The notes under the pieces are model-generated. The model made no database searches. It saw only the letters and a program-made list of their open reading frames with translations, and had not been told where the DNA came from. Made by a program: the position numbers and the translations under genes. Source: Actinomycetes bacterium (GTDB lineage Bacteria > Actinomycetota > Coriobacteriia > Coriobacteriales > Eggerthellaceae). From it: a stretch of DNA of 15,532 nucleotides. The stretch is from NCBI GenBank assembly GCA_023429565.1, contig JAEZDJ010000008.1:1-15532 (forward strand), given 5' to 3'. This document shows positions 6,839-13,205 of the stretch, piece by piece. Within the stretch, counting starts at the first letter, position 1. Every line of letters starts with the position of its first letter.

Positions 6839-7007
6839 CGAGAGCAAGCGAAAAGGGAGCGGGGAGGGACAGATGGAGGGCTGGAAATCCAAAGAGCTCA
6901 AACAGGACAAAACAGGAGGAAGAAGGTGGGGGGCGAAGGCGCAAGAAAGCGGGAAGGGAAGGGAAAGAGGGCGGAGACGGGATGCGGAAGAATGGGAAGG
7001 AGCCGCC
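6839..7007 (+). other. Purine-rich tract of about 170 nt
   Basis: The plus strand is dominated by A and G over this stretch, most strongly at about 6910-7000, with many GGGA, GGAA and GAAG runs and few pyrimidines. A transcript would be G/A-rich and largely unpaired, and the duplex could adopt triplex-like structures. It begins about 20 bp after the second 136-bp element. No function is assigned. Confidence 0.6.
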
Positions 7008-7079
7008 GGATGACGCTGTGGACGGGGGCGTGCGCTTACCGTGCATTCCCGCCCGTCAATCGCCGATCTGTCAGGCAAA

Positions 7080-7088
7080 TGATACAAT
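7080..7088 (+). promoter_or_regulatory. Putative extended -10 promoter of pyrKDF
   Basis: TGATACAAT contains the extended -10 TG dinucleotide one base before TACAAT (7083-7088). No strong -35 is seen, which extended -10 promoters tolerate. A start near 7095 would leave a leader of about 54 nt. No PyrR-binding motif or terminator is visible in that leader, so this unit may escape the control seen at carAB. Confidence 0.45.
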
Positions 7089-7148
7089 TGTCTTCCAGTA
7101 GACTGCAGAACCGCCCGCATGATAGCGTCGGCCGGGAAATAAGAAAGG

Positions 7149-7955
7149 ATGGACGTGGCACTCGTCAATGAGCAGGCTCGCATTCTGGCGAACGAATGTG
7201 TCGGCCCCAACCTCCATCTCATGAGGCTTGTATCGCCGAGCATTGCGTCAAGCATCGCGCCTGGCCAATTTGTTCACATGAAGATACCCGGCATGGAGTC
7301 CCATATCCTGCGGCGTCCCTTTTCGGTGTATGCCCGCCAGATGGGCGACGGGACGTTGGACATCCTCTACCAGGTGGTTGGGTTTGGCAGTGAACGTATG
7401 GCCTCCCTTGCGCCCGACGATGAAGGCGTCGAGCTCATCGGGCCCGTCGGCCGTGCCTGGCAACCGCCGGCGGACACGGGGCGGGCATTGCTCGTCGGTG
7501 GAGGCGTTGGGGCAGCGCCGCTGTTCATGCTTGCCGAACAGTTGCGTTCTGTCGGAGTCGACACGGATGTGGTGCTTGGCGCCCAGACCGAAGACGCCCT
7601 TGCCTGCCGCGCCCGTTACGAAGACATCCTTGCGGCTCCGCCGCGGTGTGCAACCGACGATGGGAGTTTCGGAAGGGCGGGATTCTGCACCTCGCTTGTG
7701 ACCGAAGCCTTCGCCGATGCCAAGACCGCAGGAATCCCCTATGGCTACGTTGCCGTCTGCGGCCCCGAACCCCTCATGAAAGTGGTCAGCGGAATGGCCG
7801 CCGCTGCAGGCGTGCCGTGCGAGGTTTCTTTGGAACGGCGTATGGCCTGCGGCGTGGGAGCCTGCTTGTCCTGCATCGTCGACACGGTGGATGGAAAAAA
7901 GCGCGCGTGCGTCGACGGTCCGATCTTTGATGCGCGGGAGGTGGTGTGGCAATGA
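7149..7955 (+). CDS. pyrK: Dihydroorotate dehydrogenase electron-transfer subunit
   Basis: PyrK carries FAD and a [2Fe-2S] cluster and passes electrons from PyrD to NAD+ in class 1B dihydroorotate dehydrogenase. The 268-aa product has a ferredoxin-reductase-like FAD domain with RRPFSVY (55-61), a nucleotide-binding region starting at LLVGGGVGAAPL (114-125), and a C-terminal cluster motif with Cys234, Cys239, Cys242 and Cys254 (spacing C-x4-C-x2-C-x11-C). The start is uncertain. ATG 7149 directly abuts its AAAGG, whereas the in-frame GTG at 7155 has that sequence about 6 nt upstream; the difference is two residues. The stop overlaps the pyrD start by 4 nt (ATGA), which fits a 1:1 complex. Confidence 0.93.
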   Translation: MDVALVNEQARILANECVGPNLHLMRLVSPSIASSIAPGQFVHMKIPGMESHILRRPFSVYARQMGDGTLDILYQVVGFGSERMASLAPDDEGVELIGPVGRAWQPPADTGRALLVGGGVGAAPLFMLAEQLRSVGVDTDVVLGAQTEDALACRARYEDILAAPPRCATDDGSFGRAGFCTSLVTEAFADAKTAGIPYGYVAVCGPEPLMKVVSGMAAAAGVPCEVSLERRMACGVGACLSCIVDTVDGKKRACVDGPIFDAREVVWQ

Positions 7956-8905
7956 CTCGGGACAGCAGCATGTCTCATCGGGCCGTGCCTTACACCCCTG
8001 TCGACATGTCCGTCGACCTCGGTGGCCTGAGAATGAAGAATCCCGTCACCGTGGCATCGGGCACCTTTGCCGCAGGGCGTGAATACAATGACTTCGTTGA
8101 CGTTTCCAGCCTTGGGGCCGTTACAACCAAAGGAGTGTCGCTGAACGGCTGGGAGGGCAATGCGAGTCCCCGCATCGCCGAGACCCCCAGCGGACTGCTC
8201 AACTCCATAGGATTGCAGAATCCGGGTGTGGCTCATCTGAAGGAGCATGACCTTCCTTGGCTTGCCGAGAGGAGGGCCACTGTCATCGTGAACGTCTCTG
8301 GTCATAGCGATGACGAGTATGTCCAGGTCATCGAAGCACTTGAAGAAGCGCCAGTCGATGCATATGAAGTTAACATCTCATGTCCGAACGTCGATGCCGG
8401 AGGCATGGCCATCGGGTGTCATGCGGGAAGCGTGGAGCGGGTGGTATCCCGTTGCCGTGCGGCAACGAGTCGCCCCCTCATCGTGAAGCTCACACCCAAT
8501 GTCACTGACGTGGCCGACATTGCCCGTGCTGCCGAGGCTGCTGGAGCAGACGCGATCTCCCTCATCAACACGTTGCTGGGCATGGCGATCGATGCGGAAC
8601 GTCGCCAGCCTGTGCTTGCCCGCGTCGTCGGGGGGTTGTCGGGACCGGCGGTGAAGCCGGTCGCGTTGCGCATGGTATGGGAAACGCATCGGGCCGTCCG
8701 TGTGCCCCTCCTCGGCATGGGCGGAATAGCAACCGCCACCGATGCGGTTGAATTCATGCTGGCGGGAGCAACGGCAGTTGCCGTCGGCACGGCAAATTTC
8801 ATGAATCCCACGGCTTCGGTGGAGATTGCCGAGGGCATCGCCCTCTATTGCGAACGACACGGCATCGAGCATGCAAGAGACCTGACGGGAGCACTGGAAT
8901 GTTGA
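7952..8905 (+). CDS. pyrD: Dihydroorotate dehydrogenase, class 1B catalytic subunit
   Basis: PyrD oxidises dihydroorotate to orotate on FMN. The 317-aa cytoplasmic protein has the class 1B pattern: ASGTF (35-39), TKGVS with Lys60, NVSGHS (114-119), NISCPN with catalytic Cys144 as the base, VKLTPNVTD in the barrel, and the phosphate-binding GMGGIATATDAVEF followed by AVAVGTANF. A preceding pyrK, and Cys rather than Ser as the base, separate it from the membrane-bound quinone-linked class 2. ATG 7952 is chosen over an upstream GTG at 7946 because GGGAGGTG (7936-7943) lies 8 nt before it and it gives a 4-nt overlap with pyrK. Another ATG at 7970 is possible. It overlaps pyrF by 7 nt. Confidence 0.95.
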   Translation: MTRDSSMSHRAVPYTPVDMSVDLGGLRMKNPVTVASGTFAAGREYNDFVDVSSLGAVTTKGVSLNGWEGNASPRIAETPSGLLNSIGLQNPGVAHLKEHDLPWLAERRATVIVNVSGHSDDEYVQVIEALEEAPVDAYEVNISCPNVDAGGMAIGCHAGSVERVVSRCRAATSRPLIVKLTPNVTDVADIARAAEAAGADAISLINTLLGMAIDAERRQPVLARVVGGLSGPAVKPVALRMVWETHRAVRVPLLGMGGIATATDAVEFMLAGATAVAVGTANFMNPTASVEIAEGIALYCERHGIEHARDLTGALEC

Positions 8906-9660
8906 ACGATTTTATGGATGTACCTGCACGAGACCGCGTGATCGTGGCTCTTGACTGCGATGCCGAGACGGCATTCAGTCTGGCGGATGCTCTGAGAGGC
9001 AAAGCGGCATGGGTGAAGGTTGGAATGACGCTGTTCTATGCGAACGGTCCGGCCATTGTCCATGCGCTCAAGGAGCGAGGGTTCAAGGTGTTTTTGGACC
9101 TCAAGTTCCATGACATTCCTCACCAGGTCGAAGGCGCGGCCGCCTCAGCTGTTGAAAGCGGGGCTGACATGCTCACCATGCACGCGGTAGGCGGCGTTGA
9201 GATGATGCGCGCTGCACAGCGCGGAGCGGAGCGAGCTGCTACCACAGGGGGTGTCGCCGTGCCTGCCACCTTGGGAATCACCGTGCTTACCAGCATGGGT
9301 GACGCAACCTTGAAGCAGACGGGCGTAACTCGTGGTTTGGCCGAGCAGGTGGAAGCTCTTGCCCAGCAAACAAGGGACGCCGGAATATCAGGCGTTGTCG
9401 CTTCGCCCAAGGAGGCACGTCTCCTTCGCCAGACGTTGGGACCGGATGCCTTCATCGTCACGCCCGGCGTGCGTCCCAAAGGAAGCGATCTGGGCGATCA
9501 GAGCCGTGTTGCCACGCCTGCGGAAGCCTTTGCGGCAGGTGTCTCCCATATCGTGATTGGAAGGCCAATCACCCAAGCTGCCGACCCTGCAGAGGCGTTT
9601 GAGGCCATTGCCTCCGAGCTGCAGGATGGAAGAACTGCACGCCAGGTGTCGGAATTCTGA
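8899..9660 (+). CDS. pyrF: Orotidine 5'-phosphate decarboxylase
   Basis: PyrF decarboxylates OMP to UMP, the last step of the pathway. The 253-aa protein shows the signature DLKFHDIP with the catalytic Asp67, Lys69 and Asp72. Asp19 (ALDCD) and Lys40 (VKVG) supply further active-site positions. GVRPKGSDLGDQSR and IVIGRPIT form the phosphate-binding end of the TIM barrel. Features match the E. coli/B. subtilis type. ATG 8899 lies inside the end of pyrD (7-nt overlap), with GGGAG about 7 nt upstream. A longer frame from 8848 adds 17 residues inside pyrD and is not preferred; ATG 8914 would be a shorter alternative. PyrE, which makes OMP, is not in the window. Confidence 0.95.
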   Translation: MLNDFMDVPARDRVIVALDCDAETAFSLADALRGKAAWVKVGMTLFYANGPAIVHALKERGFKVFLDLKFHDIPHQVEGAAASAVESGADMLTMHAVGGVEMMRAAQRGAERAATTGGVAVPATLGITVLTSMGDATLKQTGVTRGLAEQVEALAQQTRDAGISGVVASPKEARLLRQTLGPDAFIVTPGVRPKGSDLGDQSRVATPAEAFAAGVSHIVIGRPITQAADPAEAFEAIASELQDGRTARQVSEF

Positions 9661-9695
9661 TCAATGGTAACGGTTGCGCGACGGAAGGGGGGCAG

Positions 9696-9712
9696 AGAAG
9701 CGCTTCGCTTCT
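9696..9712 (+). other. Short hairpin after pyrF
   Basis: AGAAGCG (9696-9702) pairs perfectly with CGCTTCT (9706-9712) over a 3-nt loop, 35 nt after the pyrF stop. No T-tract follows immediately (TTTTTT occurs only about 37 nt later), so it is at best a weak terminator or a 3'-end stabiliser. Confidence 0.35.
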
Positions 9713-9793
9713 ACAATGTGTGGCGGTAATGTGAAGCGGTGGTCTGAAATTTTTTGGAATTCGACAAATGACAAGGCAAGACGGCCGATTGCG

Positions 9794-9802
9794 TGCTAGT
9801 AT
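9794..9802 (+). promoter_or_regulatory. Putative extended -10 promoter of mihF-gmk-rpoZ
   Basis: TGCTAGTAT has an extended -10 TG followed by TAGTAT (9797-9802). At a 17-nt spacer the -35 position reads AGGCAA, which is poor. Initiation near 9808 would leave a leader of about 32 nt containing AAGGAGA. The 180-bp gap after pyrF supports a new promoter here. Confidence 0.45.
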
Positions 9803-9839
9803 CACGGAATCGCTTTGGAAAAGAAGGAGAGATACAGAC

Positions 9840-10148
9840 ATGCCTATTCCTCAACTCAGCCCCGAAGAGCGCCAGGCAGCCCTCGAGAAGGCCAAGGCGG
9901 CTCGCATCAAGCGCGCCGAGGTGCGCGACGATCTCAAATCCGGCAAGCTTACCCTCGAGAAGGTTCTCGAGATGAAGAATGATCCGGTTGTGGGTCGCAT
10001 GAAGGTCTCGACACTCATTGAGACGATGCCTGGCTACGGCAAAGCCAAAGCCGAGAAGATCATGAAGGAGCTCCAGATCGCCGAGAGCCGTCGCCTGCGT
10101 GGTCTGGGAGAGCGTCAGCAGGGGGCTCTTCTGGAACGTCTGGGCTAG
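9840..10148 (+). CDS. mihF: Actinobacterial integration host factor (mIHF family)
   Basis: This small basic nucleoid-associated protein bends DNA and is known from mycobacteria and Streptomyces (sIHF); it is unrelated to proteobacterial IHF. The 102-aa length is typical. An N-terminal helix rich in Lys/Ala/Glu (about 8-37) is followed by a compact helical domain with a helix-two-turn-helix (about 57-82: STLIETMPGYGKAKAEKIM) and a basic C-terminal helix (SRRLRGLGERQ). AAGGAGA at 9824-9830 lies 9 nt before ATG 9840; the frame remains open to 9768 upstream, but those codons cover the promoter and are not used. Linkage to gmk is conserved in actinobacteria and is the best taxonomic clue here. Confidence 0.93.
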   Translation: MPIPQLSPEERQAALEKAKAARIKRAEVRDDLKSGKLTLEKVLEMKNDPVVGRMKVSTLIETMPGYGKAKAEKIMKELQIAESRRLRGLGERQQGALLERLG

Positions 10149-10157
10149 TCGCCGTTC

Positions 10158-10730
10158 ATGCGTCACGGAAATCTCTTCGTCATCTCTGGGCCATCAGGCG
10201 CCGGCAAAGGCACACTGGTGGCCCGTTTGCTCCGTTTGGTTCCTGATGCATGGGTTTCTGTGTCTGCCACCACGCGCGCGCCTCGCCTCGGCGAGGTTGA
10301 CGGAGTGCATTATCATTTCGTGTCCGACCATGATTTCCAGCGCCTGATCGACACCGATGGCTTGTTGGAGTACGCGACCTATGCGGGTCACCGTTACGGC
10401 ACCCCTCGCTCAAGCGTCGAGGAGCACATGGGCTGCGGTGATCAAGTCATTCTGGAGATCGATGTTCAAGGAGCCTTTCAGGTGCGGGAACATATGCCTG
10501 AAGCTCGCTTGGTGTTTGTCGAGCCTCCTTCCCTCGACGTGCTTGAACGTCGGCTCCGTGGCAGGGGAACCGAATCGGATGACGTGATAGAATCACGGAT
10601 GCAGGCAGCACGGGTGGAGCTCTCTCGCAAAATGGAGTATGATATACGCTTGGTAAACGACGACCTTGAAGAAGCGACTGTCACACTCGTCGACTACGTC
10701 AATGAACAAGCCGAGAAAATACGAGGTTAG
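10158..10730 (+). CDS. gmk: Guanylate kinase
   Basis: Gmk phosphorylates GMP to GDP with ATP. The 190-aa protein has the P-loop GPSGAGKGT at residues 11-19, then SVSATTRAPRLGEVDGVHYHFV, the GMP-binding segment (Ser/Arg and Tyr residues), YGTPRSSVEE, VILEIDVQGA, and the lid region ending in the arginine-rich RRLRGRGTES. Length and order match bacterial Gmk. It starts 9 nt after the mihF stop and has no clear Shine-Dalgarno sequence, so translation is probably coupled. rpoZ follows after 8 nt. The gmk-rpoZ pairing is common in bacteria. Confidence 0.95.
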   Translation: MRHGNLFVISGPSGAGKGTLVARLLRLVPDAWVSVSATTRAPRLGEVDGVHYHFVSDHDFQRLIDTDGLLEYATYAGHRYGTPRSSVEEHMGCGDQVILEIDVQGAFQVREHMPEARLVFVEPPSLDVLERRLRGRGTESDDVIESRMQAARVELSRKMEYDIRLVNDDLEEATVTLVDYVNEQAEKIRG

Positions 10731-10738
10731 ATTCAAAT

Positions 10739-10999
10739 ATGAGCATTATCGAACCGAAGATCAACGTCCTTTTGGACCGCACGGACAACGACCGCTTCCT
10801 GCTCTGCACCCTTGCGTCAAAGCGTGCCCATGACATCAACGACATGATGAGGGGCCAGCGCGACCGCGCCCTCCAGCTGCAGACGGCCGTCGAGATCGCA
10901 CGGGCGGCAGATAAGAAGCCGCTTTCTCTCGCGTTCAACGAGATCGCGCGTGGAGAGGTCTCCTACGATCCCGCCTCGATCGACATTAAGAACCACTAG
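10739..10999 (+). CDS. rpoZ: RNA polymerase omega subunit
   Basis: Omega helps assemble and stabilise beta' in RNA polymerase. The 86-aa protein shows the family core: an N-terminal conserved helix with DRTDNDRFLLCTLASKRAHD (13-32), which contains the usual SKRA-type motif, then DINDMMRGQ and the acidic/hydrophobic segment KPLSLAFNEIARGEVSYD. The length is normal for actinobacteria. GAGG at the end of gmk is about 12 nt before ATG, a long spacing, so coupling to gmk is likely. Confidence 0.92.
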   Translation: MSIIEPKINVLLDRTDNDRFLLCTLASKRAHDINDMMRGQRDRALQLQTAVEIARAADKKPLSLAFNEIARGEVSYDPASIDIKNH

Positions 11000-11020
11000 G
11001 GCGTCTGCTCACCGTCTTCC

Positions 11021-12265
11021 ATGACCGCATTCCAGCGCATCTGTCTCGTCCATTATCACGAGATCGGCCTCAAGGGCCATAACCGCTCGTCTTTCGAGAT
11101 GAGGCTCTTGAAGAATATCCAAAGTCTCCTCTCCGACTATCCCGTGGTCACCATCCATCGGATAGCGGGGCGTCTTTGCGTGTTCTTCCGGGAGGGAACC
11201 GACCGGGCCACGACTGTCAAAGCTGCCGATCTCATCGCTCAGGTGCCGGGCACGGCACGCGTCTCATGCGGCTTCAAATGCGCCCGAGACCTTCCTGAGA
11301 TGGTCGAGGCGGCAAAGGAGGCATTGTCGGAGGCGGGTGATTTCTCCACCTTCAAAGTGCACGCTCGCCGCAACCACACCGATTTCGCGACGGGTTCAAT
11401 GGATATGAACAGGATCATCGGCGCAGAACTCTGCGCCGCGTTTCCTGACAAAGTCGTGCGCATGAAAGGTCCTGACCTCGTGGCTGGTGTGGAGGTCGTG
11501 CAGAATGCCTCATACGTCTACGCCCGCTCGGTTCCCGGCATAGGAGGCTTGCCTGTCGGAAGTTCCGGCCGAGTGGTGTGCCTGCTTTCTGCGGGAATCG
11601 ACTCTCCTGTCGCAACCTGGAAGCTTGCCCGACGGGGAGCCGTCTGCATCGCAGTTCATTTTTCTGGGCGTCCGCAAACGTCCGACGCGAGCGAATTCCT
11701 TGTTGACGACATCGCCCAAGTGCTTGAGCGCACGGGATGCATCGCGCGCGTGTACACGGTTGCGTTTGGTGACTATCAGCGGGAGATCGCATCGTCCGTG
11801 CCTCCGGCGCTCCGTGTCATCATGTACCGTCGCCTCATGTTCAAGGTCGCTCAGGCGATTGCCCGCCAAGAAGGCGCGGGAGCGCTTGTGACGGGAGAAA
11901 GCCTGGGGCAAGTCGCATCCCAGACCCTCGACAACATACGCTGCACCGATGCCGCTGTCGACATGCCCGTGTTCCGTCCCCTTATTGGCACGGACAAGCT
12001 GGAGATCATCGGTGAGGCCCAGAGGCTCGGAACGTTCGACATCTCGTCGCAGGACGCCCCTGACTGCTGCACGCTCTTCATGCCGAGGTCTCCTGAAACC
12101 CACGCAAAGCTTCCCGCCGTTCTTGAAGCTGAAGCATGCTTGCCCATTGACCGTTGGGTTGCCGAGATTGTCGAGGCGGCGCAGCCCCGTGACTATGCCT
12201 GTGCGCCGTATCGGCCGGGCAAGAGGGTGCCATCGAAGCGTCGTAATGGCTCCGAGGCTGTCTGA
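11021..12265 (+). CDS. thiI: tRNA 4-thiouridine synthase ThiI (no rhodanese domain)
   Basis: ThiI adenylates U8 of tRNA and transfers sulfur to it, and in some bacteria also supplies sulfur for thiamine. The 414-aa protein has an N-terminal ferredoxin-like part (HYHEIGLKGHNR, 11-22), a THUMP domain (about 60-170), and a PP-loop ATPase domain with the motif SAGIDSPVA (190-198), TGESLGQVASQTLDNI (291-306), and the Cys349-Cys350 pair where the family carries the sulfur-relay cysteine. It ends without the C-terminal rhodanese domain of E. coli ThiI, as in many Gram-positive forms. The PP-loop second residue is Ala rather than the usual Gly. It starts 21 nt after rpoZ with no strong ribosome site, though the N-terminus matches the family. 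Confidence 0.93.
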   Translation: MTAFQRICLVHYHEIGLKGHNRSSFEMRLLKNIQSLLSDYPVVTIHRIAGRLCVFFREGTDRATTVKAADLIAQVPGTARVSCGFKCARDLPEMVEAAKEALSEAGDFSTFKVHARRNHTDFATGSMDMNRIIGAELCAAFPDKVVRMKGPDLVAGVEVVQNASYVYARSVPGIGGLPVGSSGRVVCLLSAGIDSPVATWKLARRGAVCIAVHFSGRPQTSDASEFLVDDIAQVLERTGCIARVYTVAFGDYQREIASSVPPALRVIMYRRLMFKVAQAIARQEGAGALVTGESLGQVASQTLDNIRCTDAAVDMPVFRPLIGTDKLEIIGEAQRLGTFDISSQDAPDCCTLFMPRSPETHAKLPAVLEAEACLPIDRWVAEIVEAAQPRDYACAPYRPGKRVPSKRRNGSEAV

Positions 12266-12436
12266 CCAGCTTCTCGGCTGAAAGTCTGCTTGTCGCAATC
12301 CCAGGAGCGGTCAGTCTCTTGGCATGAATGCCGCCTGTGTCTGAATCCCCTTTCTTGCTCTGTCCTTTCCTCCTCTCTTCGCGTCTCATCCCTTTTCGTG
12401 GCCTCTGCTGGATCCGCATTGCCATGAGGGGAAAAT

Positions 12437-12489
12437 CATGACAGATCAGCATGAGAACACGTGCGGGGTCGCGACATATTCCTGTCATG
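12437..12489. repeat. Perfect 8-bp inverted repeat with 37-nt spacer upstream of comEA
   Basis: CATGACAG (12437-12444) and CTGTCATG (12482-12489) are exact reverse complements. They surround the weak -10 candidate and a CACGTG palindrome, which would suit a pair of operator half-sites or the base of a leader stem. Function is unproven. Confidence 0.45.
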
Positions 12490-12491
12490 GA

Positions 12492-12521
12492 TACGCTTGA
12501 GCCAATCGGTACGCTTGAACC
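12492..12521 (+). repeat. Direct repeat TACGCTTGARCC upstream of comEA
   Basis: TACGCTTGAGCC (12492-12503) and TACGCTTGAACC (12510-12521) differ at one base and start 18 nt apart, close to two helical turns. They end 21 nt before the comEA ATG. This could be an activator or repressor site, or a chance repeat. Confidence 0.5.
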
Positions 12522-12542
12522 GAGGGCTAAGGGGGCGTATGC

Positions 12543-13205
12543 ATGCCATTTCAGGAGAAAGTCGAGTCATGGCGTCAACGGACGCAGGCGAACGGCATCA
12601 AGCTGCCGCTGCTCGTCGGTTTGACCGCGCTCGCGGTTATCGTGCTCGTTTGGGTTGGCTCGGCGTTGTATCACGCGGCGACATCCGATGGCTTTTCCCT
12701 TGTCTATGAGGAGGAGACTCGATCATCATCGTCACGAGGGGAGGACGACGTGGCGGAGGAGGAACCTACGGCAATCTTCGTCTACGTGAGCGGATGCGTC
12801 GTCACACCAGGCGTCGTCGAACTGCCCCTGGGGTCACGCGTCTGCGATGCTCTCGAGGCAGCAGGCGGGTTTTCGGAAGGAGCAGACAGGGAGGGCCTGA
12901 ACCTTGCTCGCGTTATCGTGGACGGAGAACAGCTTTCGGTTGCTGCCGTGGCGGCGGCAGCGTCGGAGGACCGGAATGCGTCGGAAGCGTCCGTCCCCTC
13001 CGCCGGTCCCGCCAAAATCAACATCAATACAGCAACGGCAGAAGAGCTTGACGCTCTTCCGGGAGTGGGCATTTCGACCGCCGAGAAGATCATTGCCGAC
13101 CGGAAGGCCAATGGACCCTTTTCGTCCCCGGAGGAGCTTAAACGCGTTTCTGGAATAGGCGACAAGAAATACGCCGCTCTCGCTGATGCTATATGCGTCG
13201 GGTGA
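12543..13205 (+). CDS. comEA: Competence DNA-binding protein ComEA
   Basis: ComEA is a membrane-anchored receptor that binds incoming double-stranded DNA outside the cell and hands it to ComEC. The 220-aa protein has a short cytoplasmic N-terminus, one hydrophobic helix (about 20-45), a charged Ser/Glu linker (56-76), an SLBB-like domain (about 78-132: VYVSGCVVTPGVVEL), an Ala/Ser-rich linker, and a C-terminal double helix-hairpin-helix DNA-binding domain (159-218) with ININTATAEELDALPGVG and RVSGIGDKKY. GGGGG lies about 7 nt before ATG 12543. An ATG four bases upstream is out of frame. Its end overlaps the longest comEC frame by 13 nt. Confidence 0.93.
   Translation: MPFQEKVESWRQRTQANGIKLPLLVGLTALAVIVLVWVGSALYHAATSDGFSLVYEEETRSSSSRGEDDVAEEEPTAIFVYVSGCVVTPGVVELPLGSRVCDALEAAGGFSEGADREGLNLARVIVDGEQLSVAAVAAAASEDRNASEASVPSAGPAKININTATAEELDALPGVGISTAEKIIADRKANGPFSSPEELKRVSGIGDKKYAALADAICVG

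Larger units (their letters stand above)
6262..7148. other. 887-bp gene-poor region between the nuclease-like gene and pyrK
   Basis: No convincing gene is seen. Its left end is the 5' region of the minus-strand gene, including an AT-rich patch. The middle holds the second 136-bp element (6683-6818), followed by a purine-rich tract and the likely pyrK promoter. Overlapping frames on both strands (for example 6554-7171 plus and 6596-7255 minus) are low-complexity, rich in Arg/Gly or Ser/Pro, and cross the repeat element, so I do not call them. Nothing recognisable is seen in 6380-6680. Confidence 0.7.
12266..12542. other. 277-bp spacer between thiI and comEA
   Basis: No gene is supported. The first half includes a pyrimidine-rich stretch (about 12335-12400). 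No intrinsic terminator with a U-tract is visible after thiI. The second half holds the inverted and direct repeats listed separately. I could not identify a convincing comEA promoter; CATATT at 12475-12480 is only a weak -10 candidate. Confidence 0.5.

Noticed and set aside
7095..7148. Possible second PyrR attenuator before pyrK
   Set aside because: No GAGAG loop motif, competing stems or terminator with a U-run could be found in this leader.
6554..7255. Overlapping long frames in the region before pyrK (plus 205 codons, minus 219 codons)
   Set aside because: They run through the repeat element and the purine-rich tract, have low-complexity translations and contradict each other. The minus frame also begins inside pyrK.
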